A stretch of 64,000 nucleotides of DNA from Simmondsia chinensis (Eukaryota; Streptophyta; Magnoliopsida; Caryophyllales; Simmondsiaceae), in assembly GCA_018398585.1 (NCBI GenBank), contig JAGTTD010000001.1:33616438-33680437 (forward strand), read 5' to 3'. Positions within the stretch are counted from its first letter, which is position 1; every line of letters starts with the position of its first letter. The translations under genes were made by a program, and so were the position numbers. The notes beneath the pieces were generated by a model that was not told the DNA's origin, made no database searches, and saw only the letters and a list, made by a program, of their open reading frames with translations. Below, one piece after another: positions 1 to 11,139 of the stretch.

Positions 1-344
1 GGCGCTCTAGAAGGCAAGTTTCAAATCCTTCATAGGGAGTGGCCAGACTCCCGCACCAATATAGGTGGATCCCATTAAATGTGTGTTACCACACACCGCC
101 AAACATATGGATATGGGGCCATTAAGAGCTAAAGCTCAACCTCACCCCTTGGTAACATATAGACAGTGTCCATCAAGTGCAAGCCTTGCTTACACCACCA
201 AACATATGGCTTTGGACCCATCTTCGCACTGTCACACCATAGGGAGGGACAACATAAAATAGTGCATTTCTCCAATGAAACTATGACTTTTCACATTGAA
301 CCTGTTAAGACTAGGTTGGATACATCACAGTTTATTCATGTATA
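1..344 (-). other. copia 3' noncoding region between RNase H and 3' LTR
   Basis: This stretch has no open frame but is the reverse complement of about 39889-40220 of the second copia copy, with strong identity over its whole length. It contains short inverted repeats, for example CCACCTATATAGGTG in the second copy and its diverged partner here. It is an internal noncoding part of the element, not host DNA. Confidence 0.8.
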
Positions 345-840
345 GACTTTAATCCCATCCCCCTCGATGTTTCTACAATCATTTTACGACATCCGTAAGA
401 TTCTTTTCAGACTTTATATAATCTAGTGATATCACTCCACTTTCTAGTAGATCTTTCATGATCTTATGCCCGAGACAAATGTGCCTCCTCTTGCCATTAT
501 AAACCTTGTTCTTAGCCACAACAATTGCAGCTTGACTGTCACAGTGAAGTGACACTGATGGAGCTGGAAGCCCCCGCAATGGCACGTCTTCCAATAGACT
601 TCTTAGCCACTCGGCTTCATGACCTGCCAACTCAAGAGCAATAAACTCAAATTCCATAGTAGACGTAGCAGTACAAGATTGCTTAGATGATTTCCAGAAT
701 ATAGCACCTCCAGCTAGTGTGAACACATATCCACTAATGGAATTAATTTCATCATTATCAGGCACCCAATTGGAGTCACTATATCATTCTAAAACAGCGG
801 GAAACTTCCGAAGTGAAGTCCCCAATCCACAGTTCCTTTT
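345..840 (-). pseudogene. copia RNase H domain, broken
   Basis: The minus frame at 379-765 gives the copia RNase H core: [19 protein letters not shown], then [20 protein letters not shown] (catalytic Glu region) and [20 protein letters not shown] (Asp in DSQAA), followed by the [16 protein letters not shown] tail. The domain normally degrades the RNA strand of the cDNA hybrid. A stop just upstream (around 770-790) separates it from RT, so it could not be made as part of one polyprotein. The parallel copy is at 39370-39888. Confidence 0.9.
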
Positions 841-1800
841 AAGTATTTAAGCAATTTTTTATACGCATTCCAATGCTCTTGATTAGGATTATGTGTGTAT
901 CTACTGAGTCTACTTACAGCATATGCAATGTCAGGCCTAGTATAGTTCATCAGAAGCATAACACTATCAATTATTTTGGCATACTCAGATTGACACATAG
1001 CAACACCTTTATGTTTAGTTAGATATACATTGGGATCGTAAGGTGTTCTTATAGGATCAGCATTAACCATGTTAAACTTTCTAAGTATCTTTTCAACATA
1101 GTGAGATTGGTTTAGGCTTATGCCTTCAGGAGTTCTCACAATTTTAACTCGTAGAATCACGTCTGCCTCACCCATATCTTTCATATTAAATTTAGAGCAT
1201 AGAAATTTTTTCGTTTCACTAACAACATTCAAATTCGTGCCAAATATTAGCATATCATCAGCATATAGACAAACTATTACAGATCCATTTGAGTTAGATT
1301 TAGAATACACACAAGAATCACCATTGTTTACTAGAAAATTATTAGCTACTAGCGTACTATTACATTTCTCATTCCACTGTTTAGGTGCCTCTTTGAGACC
1401 GTATAAAGATTTTACAAGTTTACAAACTTTCTTTTCATTACTAGGAACAATAAAACCCTCAAGTTGCTCCATGTAAATCTCTTCATCTAGGTCACCGTTA
1501 AGAAATGCTGTTTTAACATCCATTTGATGCACTACTAAATCATGAATAGATGCAAGGGTGATCAAGGTTCTAATTGTGGCTATTTTAGCGACAGGTGAAT
1601 AAGCATCAAAATAGTCTAACCCCTTTTTTTAGGTGTAACCCTTAGCCACTAACCTTGCCTTAAACTTGTATATTATCCCATCAGCCTTCATTTTCTTTCT
1701 AAAGACCCACTTACAACCTATTGATTTACAACCTCTAGGAAGGTCTACCAATTCCCATGTGTGATTACTTAGAATTGATTCTAGTTCGCTATTAATAGCT
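789..1800 (-). pseudogene. copia reverse transcriptase, broken
   Basis: The minus frame 1565-789 shows the copia RT landmarks in order: [18 protein letters not shown] (motif A Asp), [15 protein letters not shown], and [12 protein letters not shown], where the usual YVDD box reads YADD. Upstream on the minus strand (about 1800-1570) the RT N-terminal segment with KARLVAKGYT is still recognisable, but a stop follows it at a T-rich stretch near 1630. The enzyme copied element RNA into cDNA in cytoplasmic particles. The copy at 38400-39370 has the standard YVDD, so the Ala here is a private change. Confidence 0.9.
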
Positions 1801-1805
1801 TCTTT

Positions 1806-2150
1806 TCAAAAGGTAGAATCAACTGATCTTATAGCCTCATCATAGGTCTTAGGGTCTTCCTCTAACATATAGACACTTGTAATTTCTTTATTTATGAAGT
1901 TATCTTCTGATAGGAAAGTGGTAACAAAATCAGGTCTAAAGTTGGTTTCTTTCCGAGCTCTTTTACTCCTTTGAATTTTAGGAGTGTCTATATCGTTAGT
2001 ATTATCATGATTAGCAGTTACATTATGAGAAGGAAAACTAGTAGGTTGTGCATCATTAGATTTCAAGGAAAATATATGTTCAAAGAATTCAGCATCTCTA
2101 GATTCCATAATGCTATCACATGCATATAAGTTATTAGATCCTTTGATCAA
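1806..2150 (-). pseudogene. copia integrase C-terminal / linker segment
   Basis: This frame matches 38050-38400 of the second copy almost residue for residue (SNNLYACDSIMESRDAEFFE versus SNDSYACGIIMESRDTEFFE, ending EDPKTYDEAIRSVD). It is the variable linker between integrase and RT. A frameshift near 2260, in a run of Cs and Gs, disconnects it from the integrase core. Confidence 0.8.
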
Positions 2151-2232
2151 AAAATGATAAGCAGCACTGTGATGAGTATACCCAATAAAAATAGAATCAA
2201 CAGTCTTAGGTCCAATTTTACTCCGTTGAAAG

Positions 2233-2706
2233 TCAGGTAATCCAACCTTGGCTAGGCACCCCCCACCCTTTCAAGTATTTTAGATTAGGCACATAACCTT
2301 TCCACATTTCGTATGGAGTTTTATCTAGTTTTTTATGAGGAACTCTATTCAGCACAGGACATGCAGATAATATTGCCTCCCCCCATATGTTATCAGGTAG
2401 TCCAGAACTAATAAGCATAGCATTCATCATACTTTTTAAAGTTCTGTTCTTCCTTTCTGTGACATCATTAGATTGTGGACAGTAGAGAGGGCTTCGTTCA
2501 TGTATTATTCCATTCTCCTCACAAATTTTTTCTAGAGAAGTGGGATCATATTCTCCTCCTCTGTTGGACCTAACTCTTTTTTTTTTTTCCCTTCCTAGTT
2601 GATTCTCTACTTCAGCTTTGTATTTTAAAAATATTTCTTCTGCTTCATCTTTAGTATTTAGAAGATATACCATTGAGTAACGAGAGTGATCATCTACAAA
2701 GGTCAT
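2233..2706 (-). pseudogene. copia integrase core, catalytic Asp changed
   Basis: The integrase core reads TFVDDHSRYSMVYLL, then RVRSNRGGEYDPTSLEKICE, then YCPQSNDVTERKNRTLKSMM. In copia integrases the middle catalytic aspartate sits in RSDRGGEY; here that residue is Asn (RSNRGGEY), which would abolish strand transfer. The final Glu (TERKNR) is present. It is in the same frame as the upstream protease block but separated from it by a stop at about 2797-2799. Confidence 0.88.
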
Positions 2707-2799
2707 GTAGTATCTTTTTCCACCTCTACTTATCAGACTTTTATAGTCTCCTAAATCAGTGTGAACTAGTTCAAGAAGTTCAGTTTGTCTCTCAATAGA

Positions 2800-3345
2800 C
2801 TAAAAGGATTTTTTAGCATATTTAGCTTCTACACAGACTTCACATTTATTAAAGCTAGTATCACTGAAGCTAGGAATCATGTTCATTTTCTTAAGTCGTT
2901 TAATTGATTCAACACTTATATGTCCTAAGCGAGCATGCCACAATTCAAGAGATTCAACAATATAAGCAGAAGAGGCACTAACAATGTTATTCATGCAAAC
3001 AGCATCAAGGACAAAGAGACCACCATTACAAAAACCCTTGCCCACAAATGCTCTATTCCTAGTCAAGACTAATTTGTCTGAGTCAAATTTCAACCCAGCT
3101 TTGATTAAAAGACTACCTGAAATCAAATTTCTACGCATATCAGACACATGCAGCACATTTGCTAAAGTAAGAAACTTTCCGGAAGTGAGTTTTAAAGAAA
3201 TATTCCCTTTTCCGAGGATTGGTGCAACTGCAGAATTTCCCATATAGACCACCTGTCCATCGGACATTTTCTGGTATTCTTGGAACATGTTTCTGTTTGT
3301 GCAGTTATGCCTGGTAGCCCCGGTATCCACTATCCACTTAGTCAT
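2800..3345 (-). pseudogene. copia protease and GAG-pre-integrase zinc domain
   Basis: WIVDTGATRHNC carries the aspartic protease D-T-G-A site near residue 7. About 110 residues later ELWHARLGHISVES and CEVCVEAKYAKKSF provide the HHCC zinc-binding module that precedes copia integrase. The protease cleaves Gag-Pol; the HHCC module binds DNA ends. The frame stops right after KKSF. Confidence 0.9.
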
Positions 3346-3395
3346 GTTTTTTATCAGGTTCCCCTCTGAAACAACAGTTACAATATTCTCCGCTT

Positions 3396-4231
3396 CTACA
3401 AGGTGGGCTTTGTGCTTTGGGTCTTTAGGCTAGCTCCTTTTACTTTTGCAGTCTCTGGCCATATGTCCACGCTTTCCACAATGATAGCAATCTCCGAGGA
3501 ATTTGTTGTTCGGCTTTTGAATCTTTCCACCAGGCTTGAAATTTGAATGATCGTTTTTCCCTTTTTTCTTGAACATGTCAGATGTACTAGGCCTAGCTTC
3601 GGCAATGTTAGCTTTAGATTGGTCCGAGTTTGAGTACCCCCTGTCCTTTAGCCTGTTCTCTTCTTCAATTTTTAAGTGGTTCACTAACTCCTCTAATGTC
3701 AAGTCCTTCTTTTGATGCATAAGTAGGTTTCTGTAATCGTTCCAGAAAGGTGGAAGTTTTTCGATTAAAACATATGCTTGAGTTATCACAAATTTTAAGG
3801 CCTTCTGACAAAAAAGTAGCCACTATGTTTTCATATTCATGGACTTGATCAATGCTTGGTTTATTGTCCATGAATTTGAAATCTAACCACCTATAAACCG
3901 CATATTTTCTAGTTCATGCATCATCACCCCCATATTTTTTCTGTAGGGAATCCCAAATTTCTTTTGATGTGTTTAATTTTACATAAATATCAAATAGCCC
4001 ATCACTCAAGTAATGCAGCAAATTTCTCCTACAGGTTCGGTCATTAGCATTGAATTTTTCTTCATAAGCTTGTTTCTCATTTTCACCTTCAGGTGCCTTC
4101 TTCTCAAAAAGTACGTAATCAATGCACACTTGTTGTAGGAAAAACAAAAATTTTTGGGACAACCTCTTATAGTTCTTCCCGTCAAGGGGCTCAACCTTAG
4201 ACATGTCGGGAAGAGGTAATTTGATTGCCAT
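3396..4231 (-). pseudogene. copia Gag with CCHC zinc knuckle, frameshifted
   Basis: The ATG at 4231 opens MAIKLPLPDMSKVEPLDGKN, a typical copia Gag start (DUF4219/UBN2 type). An in-frame TGA at 3914-3916 follows GGDDA. The same frame resumes (MDNKPSIDQVHEYEN) to about 3800, where a frameshift moves to the frame of 3789-3430. That frame carries FLGDCYHCGKRGHMARDCKS, a CX2CX4HX4C knuckle that packages RNA. Gag starts only about 40 nt after the LTR end, an unusually short leader, and I see no clear tRNA primer site there. Confidence 0.88.
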
Positions 4232-4270
4232 GTTTAAATATAACTACGTGAAATAAATCATCTTTTAGAT

Positions 4271-5189
4271 TGTTGGAATAATAGTACAACCGTAGTGAGA
4301 ATAAAATGAAAATACTGCTAAAAAATACAGCGAAAAATACAAAAAAAATATTGGAAAAATGCTGCAGAAAATATAGTAGAAAATACTGAATAATAGTGCG
4401 AAAATAATGCAAGAAATATATTGAAAATAGCAGAAAAATAATTCAGTTATTTGCTGTAAATTTACACTGTAATTGCAGTAAAATTATCTGTAAAATTCGT
4501 GAGATATGCAGCAATATAATTCAGTAAAAAAATGCAGTAAGATGGATTAAACATAACAACCAAATAATACCGCGAAGTGAAGAAGTTGACTAGAATATGA
4601 AAATACCGTGCCGTGGGAAATACCACTGTCCTAAAGACGATTTCGCCACTGCTCCAGTGCAGACAGTTGTATCGGCGGCCGTCCTCCAGGATTAACACGA
4701 TTTGACAATTAACGTGCACTCGTTAATTGCCGGGTAGGAGTACCTCGAACTTTACCCAAAAATTGCGAAGAGATAGATGTATGTTTGAAATGGGTGCTGG
4801 ACTAAAATTGAGAGAGAGATATGATGAAGATGAGAGCTGGTTGTTATTTTTTATGCCCTGTCTATGCTGTATAGTTATACAAGGAGGCTGAAGATTAAGC
4901 TGTAAATTGCCAACGTTAAGTAACGGTAAGCATAAATCCCAGCAGTTATAACAGCTAATTGTAGCCCTCGCCCAAGCACGGCGTGGCGGGCTGGCGGCGA
5001 GCGCATGTGGTTCCCACTATTCTTTCACCCATAACTTAATTCAAGTGAGTTGAGGACATATACCCTTATAAACTCAACTAAACCCCTTTAATTGGCCTAT
5101 GTGGGATAGAGGACTTTTTATTTTATTCTCAATAAGGGATGTAGTTTTTTCCATAACATTTAGGTTTAGCTTGTATCATTTTTCTAATA
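4271..5189 (-). repeat. 5' LTR of the first copia element
   Basis: On the minus strand the LTR starts TATTAGAAAAATGATACAAG and ends ATTCCAACA. It matches the 1072-bp LTR at 40487-41558, which starts TGTTCGAAAAATGATACAAG and ends TTCCAACA. The initial TG has mutated to TA. It is about 919 bp, so some 150 bp are missing relative to the other copy. Shared blocks include AATCCTGGAGGACGG and GAAATCGTCTTT. Confidence 0.88.
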
Positions 5190-7139
5190 ATATCTAAATC
5201 CTAGACGACCAAAAGAAAATATATTGAGTGTGCATGTGTTTCTGCCTCGAAGATGATGTTGATGGAAGGGGCCCGGAGCTTGTCCAGATCAACGAGAAAT
5301 ATTGTATATTGTATTTATTATATACTTCCAAAAGGAAAAGAAACCAAAGATCTATTGCATTTTTGAGCTATACTTTCTTTTAAAAATTCAAGCATTATTG
5401 TCAATTACTTGTTCTTAATTTTATTAATAGTGTTTAACTTTCTTAAAAACCTTAGCTGATGGATAAAGATCTAATATTAATTTTGTACTTTTACATGTTT
5501 TTTCACATAAATGCTCATTGGGCTTGAAGCTTGTATATTAAGCAAGTTCACCTCATATCTTGGACTTAAATTATGTTAAAATTGAAATTCAGGTTGTTAG
5601 GATTCGAACTCCTGAAGGTCAAAAACGCTCTGATAGCATGTCCGAAAACCAACTTGCACAAAAACTTAAGTTGATGGGTAATGATTTAGAATTAATTTTG
5701 TGCTCTAATAAATATTTAATAGTTGATGTTCAACATTATTACAAGGTATGATTTACAAGTTAATGTTTGCTAAATCCATATGTTGAAAAGATATAATGCA
5801 AAAGATATAAAGGGGTAAGGGATGGGACACTAATGAAAACTGAACACTCAAACAATTATAAGATGATCTCAAACCATCTTATTTTTCATGATCAGTGGTT
5901 CAGGCATATTCATGCCTCATACAATGTCGCGCTATCTTCTACCCAACCATGCCTATGGGATACGTGTTAATTTGAACACCACAATTGTACCCCAAATGAA
6001 TACATGCATACGCACATAGTTATTTTAAATTGTGTGTCCAACTTCAAAAAATTATTGCTAAATCTTTTGTTAGGAAGGTTATAAGGAGTACAATTTCGGG
6101 GAGGTATGATATTGAATCCCGACTACATCCACGCAAGGTGTGATAGTTAGCACAACGCCAAATTTTAGGAGATCCACTCACTGCCATCGCATATGAATAG
6201 ATTATTGGTAAAACACCCCTGAGCATTCACCTTTACTTGAGTTTGAGTTAGGCAAAACAATTCCAATTAACCTTGATGGAGGTTCAACTGACCATGAGCG
6301 AAAATATCCACTCTGACAACACGATAATTTGATCTGATGATATGAAACATTCAAATCCTCCTAGCATGGCTTGGGTCGGATGTGGTTGACCTTGACTCAT
6401 CCCCATCAAAACCAAGCCTTTTTCGCATTAACATCTTAGATTTTTAACGTATAACTTGTATTTACTATCAAATTATTATGGTTCCGTTTTTTGTGAGACC
6501 ACAATTTCCTTATCCTAGATAGTCCCTTGTCATTCATATCACCATCGGAGTATCACTTTTTGCAATGACATTTATCCTGATTTCATTTAGCTCTATTGAT
6601 TTGTGTCTGATTTGATTTCAATTATTCTTGCTCAAGTATGCATTCTATGGTAGATTTTAGTTGTTAAGAAACAACCAAAAGGAGGAGAAAACAAATGTTG
6701 TTGGACCAATTCTAGTAGGATATGGTAGACAGATAATCTAATAGGTGAGACATAGTTAGAGAAGTATGATCTATTGGGTTAGATACATGCCGAGTAAGAT
6801 TTTTTAGGTCCAATATAAGTGGAGCATTGTGATCGACATAATGCGCCATATACTCGATTCATTGTGAATTGTAATTTGAGTCAAGCAGTTGTCTGAGGTT
6901 TATCCTAAAACACTAAAGTTTAATATTACATATTAAATATGACTCTGATTTGGCAAAGTGGTGTTTCAGAGGGTCAAGGTACATTGTGATCGAGATGGAT
7001 GCTTGTTGGCATTGTGGTACTAGTGGGCCAATAGTTGGTTTTAGGGTTTTAAAGTTTTGTTCGCCAGCAAAAGAGGTTTTGGAGTTTGTGACAGATACCA
7101 CGAAACAATAGCATTTTCTAACTTCCAGCCATCACAGGA
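5190..7139. other. intergenic, no gene recognised
   Basis: About 1.9 kb of AT-rich sequence without a credible open frame. The block around 5560-5750 (AGGATTCGAAC... then an AT-rich run with AACTTGCACAAAAACTTAAG) resembles widespread plant repeats found near LTR elements, and a loosely similar block lies at 54660-54880. A 110-bp frame at about 6965-7110 (+) has no recognisable motif. I see nothing else. Confidence 0.5.
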
Positions 7140-7880
7140 TTGTGTTTGAAATGTCATAAAGTTTTTTAATCCCATATTGGAAATTTAAGCTTATGCTTTG
7201 AGTTCCATATCCCACTTGGAATTGTATCTAAGGTAACTTCACTTTATGTATGACCTTGAAAAATAAAGCTTAGAATTAAGAAGTGGATGAAAGGTACTTA
7301 GGGACCACATGTGCTAGCCACGTCGCGCCTAGCCCTTTTTACTGTGAGATTTAATTTTTACTTCGGCAATCATCGCAACAAAGGCTTAATAGCATTGCAC
7401 TTTCCAAAACCACATTTACTTTCTCCATTTTAAGACAAGTCTAATTGTTGGGAATTTACTTCTCTTGGTGAAAGTAGGTGATTGTTGAGGTTTTACCCCC
7501 CTTCCTGATAATTTCTCCCCTATATATGCCTACATGCTCAAAGGTTCTGATCATCTTAGAAAATCTCCACCCCTCTCATGTACCTTACTCTCCTAAAATA
7601 ATCACCTCTGTGACTTTGTCTAGACCAAGTCTCTCTTTGTAGTCCTAACCAGCGATTAACGAATGAATGTCAAGAATTGAATCGCGTTAATCTTAGAGGA
7701 AAGCAATATATAGTAATCTATACAGTCGAGTACTGGCAAAATCGTCTTTTGGGAAAATAGTTCTTTCCACGGCGCGCTTCCATTAGTTTGTAACATTTTT
7801 TTATCATACTCTCTTCGTTGCTGTGTTTGAAAATTAACTACTGTGCTTGACACTTTGTTTGTCAGTCTTATTTTCTGCTT
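7140..7880 (+). repeat. decayed copia LTR-like sequence
   Basis: Three blocks follow the order of the copia LTR at 40487-41558: AATCCCATATTGGAAATTTA (cf. 40553), GAATTAAGAAGTGGATGAA (cf. 40621), and GTTAATCTTAGAGGA followed by GCAAAATCGTCTTTTGGGA (cf. 41120-41180). Spacing differs by indels. No coding part of the element adjoins, so this is probably an old solo LTR or fragment on the + strand. Ends are approximate. Confidence 0.6.
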
Positions 7881-8689
7881 TTTAAAGATGTATGATGTGG
7901 TTTTAAAGTATGTGTTTGAAACCAGCGGGTGTACAAGTATTGTGTCTATAGGGAATCAATATTTAGCTGATGTCAACTTATTGTAAAGCGATTGTGAATC
8001 ATACTTGGTCGTGGGCTTATATAATTAACTCAAACTAAGTGGAACGCGAGTAAATCTAAACGACAATCAATCAATCGAGCAGTTTAGTAAATGATTTCAG
8101 GTTCATTGATCTGAGACCCAGGGCATATGCTCATTAAAAAATTGACATTAGGGAATTGGGCTACAAGTTCTAAATTCAAAGTAACATTGAATTAAAGCAT
8201 AGAGGAATGGATTTAGCTTAAGGGCATCCCCGTTTAACCACCTTGGTATCCTAGGTGTTGCCAGTGTCATCTCAATAACGCAAATAAATATTTTGTAACT
8301 CCAAATTTGATTTTAACTCAATTATAAGAGATACACCCACGGTTGAGTATAACTATAACCCATAATCAATTATGAAAACCCACAACATAATGGTTTAGAC
8401 TACAAGCAAAAGAAAGCACAAATTAAGTGAAAAATAAAAAATAGCCACAGGCATATAAATGAGTATCCAATCACTCACAAGTGGGTCCATATGCCAACAA
8501 CTGAAACTAACTTTTTAAACAATAATATGAACTTTTTTCTATCTAACCAAATCTCTTGAATGGGAAAGGGCCGTTTCTTTTACCATTGTCGCCAACAAGC
8601 ACAATACCATGGCCATACCTGACTTCATAAGGGCCTCTTACGTCTAAGGTATGAAGGGCCATCCTAGCTCCGAGAGTATTAATGACCCC
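7881..8689. other. intergenic or far 3' part of the LINE remnant
   Basis: No open frame of interest. The right end (8546-8689) may still belong to the minus-strand LINE ORF1 remnant, because patches such as RGPYEVRYGHGIVLVGDNGK can be read on the minus strand, but frames are broken. The rest shows nothing I recognise. Confidence 0.4.
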
Positions 8690-9858
8690 TCTCTTGTCAA
8701 AGGGGTTCATAAAAAGCTTGAAGAAAAGCTACATGGGCATCCATAAACGTCTCTGTTAATGGGAAACTGAGGTTTTTCCTTATTCATCATTTGATCCTTT
8801 CTGCTCAGGTTGTCTCCCTCCATCGAGTCCTTACCTTTCCTTGAAGAACTACCTTCAATAGTCGGAATGAGAATTCTATCAGAAACAAACTCGACATCCC
8901 TCAATGAATCATCGTATTTATGTTTCCCCTAACCCTCATCATAAAGGGAACATGATTTGGGGACTTGCCCGATACGGTTGCAGCCACAACAAAAGTTGGA
9001 TAGCCTTTCGTACTGAAAGGTAATCCACTGTTCACCTCTATTGTAATTCTTCAAGAAGAAACCCTTTTTCAAAGGTTTCGATAGGTCAATCTCAGCTCTA
9101 AATCTGATAAAGTTACTTCAAAGAAAGTGCTTTTCCCTATCAACAACCATTCTTGTAACTTTAAGAAAGTGAATCATTCAAGCATTTTCCAGGGTCATCA
9201 GATTCAAAAGAAGCCCATGCACTTAAACCTAAAACTCCAACGAAGAGGAATTGAGGTATGTGAAAGGGGTGTAACATGGTCATTCCTTGATGACAAGAAG
9301 GGAGTCATTGATGGACCAAGGAGTTCCATCTTGGACCCTTCTCTTGTCCTTCTTGTTCCTAGACACATAGTGGAACATGTTCTAAGCCAGCTCATGGATT
9401 TCGACACCTTCCTTCAAAGACCAGGCCTTTCCATGGATGGATCTCACCGGACCTACCTTAACCGTGTGTTCTATAAGAATCTTACGAACCAGAGAAGCTG
9501 TCTTGAGCGATTCATCGTACTCCACATTTTCCTCCAGTTGAAGAGAGTCGAAGGCTCCGTTTGTTCAGAAGGAAAAGTAGATTCTAGGAATTAATTTTTC
9601 TTTTGGAAAAGGCTTTCCAAGGAAAATTAAGATCTGATTGATGTTTTCATTTGTTTGTTTCAGTACAAATCTTGGTTCTGCATTGATGTTTTCTTGTATG
9701 GTCTAAAGAAACATTTTTCACCAATCCTCTTATATTTGATTATATAGGACAATAAAAGCATCAATATGACATATATGAAAAATAATATAAAATTTTAACT
9801 ATGAATGCCATACAAACTAAGAAAATTATCTCTTAAGTATTCTAAAATTTGAACATTT

Positions 9859-9871
9859 TATATATATATAT

Positions 9872-9928
<57 letters not shown>
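9859..9928. repeat. TA microsatellite
   Basis: A run of TA dinucleotides with two short interruptions, inside the 856-bp transposon. Confidence 0.95.
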
Positions 9929-9932
<4 letters not shown>

Positions 9933-10210
9933 GTACCCTAAGATATGAAATTTTATCACCTAGGTTTATTTTATGTCAGGATTTGGGAAATTTTCGTTAA
10001 AATTTGGCAAATTTCTATTAAAACTGATGTGATATGTACTACGACTATATATATTAGCATTTTCCGACAAAAGAAATCACTACATTATGAGGGGGATGCA
10101 TATGTATTGTCGAACTCATATTCCACGTCAATAATTTTCATTGAGAATCTGGTAACTTTTGTTGAAAAATACCTAATTCATAATTTTCATATCGGTTTGA
10201 TTCCTATCCG
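9929..10210 (+). repeat. partial copy of the repeat at 54018-54300
   Basis: GAGGTACCCTAAGATATGAA followed by TTTTATCACCTAGGT matches GAGGTACCCTAAGGTTTGAA and TTTTATCACCTAGGTACC at 54022. Similarity fades to the right. It suggests that the 856-bp transposon contains, or was hit by, a fragment of the TIR family found in intron 4 of the host gene. Confidence 0.6.
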
Positions 10211-10869
10211 TATGCTTATTACCGCGAAGGTTATTGTGCCGCTTGGAATCATAACTTCCTTAATTTTATAAAGGAAAACATTTTCCCTCAATTGGAGGAA
10301 AACCTTTTCCATTTGGAAAATCTTTTCCTTCAAAACTTGTGCGCCAAACAACGGAAAACATGAAAACTACTTCCTAGATTCCAATTTTTCGTCAGAACAA
10401 ACGGAGCCGAAATTTTCAGAAACTTCCTCCTCAACCTGGAAGGAGGGATTTGAAGAGGTTGCTTTGTTTAACATTGGAGAAAAAAGAGACGATGACGAGG
10501 AGAAAGGAAGCTAGGGGGAGGTGAGACAAAGAAAAAAAAAGGACTAGAAATTTGACGAGAAAGGAAACACAGCAAATGGGGAGGTTGGGAAAAGGAAATG
10601 CAAGGAAATAAATTTTAGGGAAGTGGGTTGAGGATGAGTAAAGGCTATGTAGGAATTACAGCTAGCGGAAGGGAAAGAGGAAGAAAATTGGGATTAGGGT
10701 TAAGGTTTTAAGGAAAGTGCACATGGCTCTATATTGTTTACAGGGAGAACACTACAATATAAAAAATATATCTAAGTTTTCTTAGAAAAAATAATGAATG
10801 ATGCATAGGACTATCACATTGTATTAGGAGTATAATTATGGACATTCGTTAGCTGGGTATGGACGTAGA

Positions 10870-11051
10870 TATTAGAGTATATGTCCACCTTAGGAAAGTC
10901 AACTAGGGTCACTTAACAATGATTCTTTTATCTTCATCTCTATTGCAATTGTAGGGCATTTATGCCTTTTGTCATTTCCCTTCCTCCTTATATATAGGAT
11001 TCTTTTGTACTCATCTTACCTCATTCAAGTATATATTCTTTTACTTTCACA
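10870..11051 (+). repeat. 5' LTR of decayed copia
   Basis: Matches the repeat at 15872-16053 across most of its length (blocks AAGTCAACTAGGGT, ACTTAACAATGA, GTACTCAT, CTTTTACTTT). It ends ACTTTCACA immediately before the primer site. Confidence 0.85.
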
Positions 11052-11064
11052 TGGTACCAGAGCC
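11052..11064 (+). other. tRNA-iMet primer binding site
   Basis: TGGTACCAGAGCC, directly abutting the LTR end. It is complementary to the 3' end of plant initiator tRNA-Met except for one base. It would prime minus-strand cDNA synthesis. Confidence 0.85.
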
Positions 11065-11139
11065 TCTATAAAAGACTATTCTCTTTTTCTTTGAACTTAG
11101 TTCTTTATTTGCATTTCTTTTGATTCTCATTTTAATTAA

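Larger units (their letters stand above)
1..5189 (-). mobile_element. Ty1/copia LTR retrotransposon, 3' LTR outside the window
   Basis: Read on the minus strand the order is LTR (5189-4271), Gag, CCHC knuckle, protease, integrase, reverse transcriptase, RNase H, then a noncoding 3' tail running off the window at position 1. Integrase before RT is diagnostic of Ty1/copia. The 3' part of the same family lies at 37892-41558 on the + strand, and both coding and noncoding parts align well by eye. The element is dead: stops and frameshifts occur in gag, around the integrase and before RNase H. Its 3' LTR should lie just left of the window, because position 1 corresponds to about position 40220 of the second copy, 270 bases before that copy's LTR. 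Superfamily is certain; the clade (Tork/TAR-like Gag start) is a guess. Confidence 0.93.
9553..10408. mobile_element. 856-bp TIR DNA transposon, non-autonomous, PIF/Harbinger-like?
   Basis: The left end GGCTCCGTTTGTTCAG mirrors the right end, whose reverse complement is GGCTCCGTTTGTTCTGAC; similarity continues inward for about 60 bp (CTAGGAA, GGAAAAGG, TTTTCC blocks). It is flanked by GAA at 9550-9552 and 10409-10411. Removing it plus one GAA rejoins the LINE ORF1 frame exactly, which proves insertion. A 3-bp duplication suggests PIF/Harbinger or CACTA; the ends do not start CACTA, so I favour PIF/Harbinger-like. It encodes no transposase. Confidence 0.85.
8690..10474 (-). pseudogene. LINE ORF1 (DUF4283 + CCHC_4 zinc knuckle), interrupted
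   Basis: The minus frame opens at ATG 10474-10472 (MLNKATSSNPSFQVEEEV), is interrupted by a transposon at 9553-10408, and resumes in the same frame with DSLQLEENVEYDESLKTASL. It continues through a DUF4283-like domain (KILIEHTVKVGPVRSIHGKA, DKRRVQDGTPWSIND, VQVHGL-like patch), then KPLKKGFFLKNYNRGEQWIT and ERLSNFCCGCNRIGQVPKSC. The last is a CX2CX4HX4C knuckle with its His replaced by Gln. This architecture is typical of plant L1 LINE ORF1 proteins, which bind element RNA. Several stops and frameshifts are present, and no ORF2 lies downstream. The CT-rich sequence at about 10475-10740 could be its 5' UTR. Confidence 0.72.

Noticed and set aside
5560..5751. Possible tRNA gene from the word AGGATTCGAAC
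   Set aside because: The box-B-like word stands alone; no box A at the right distance and no cloverleaf can be formed.
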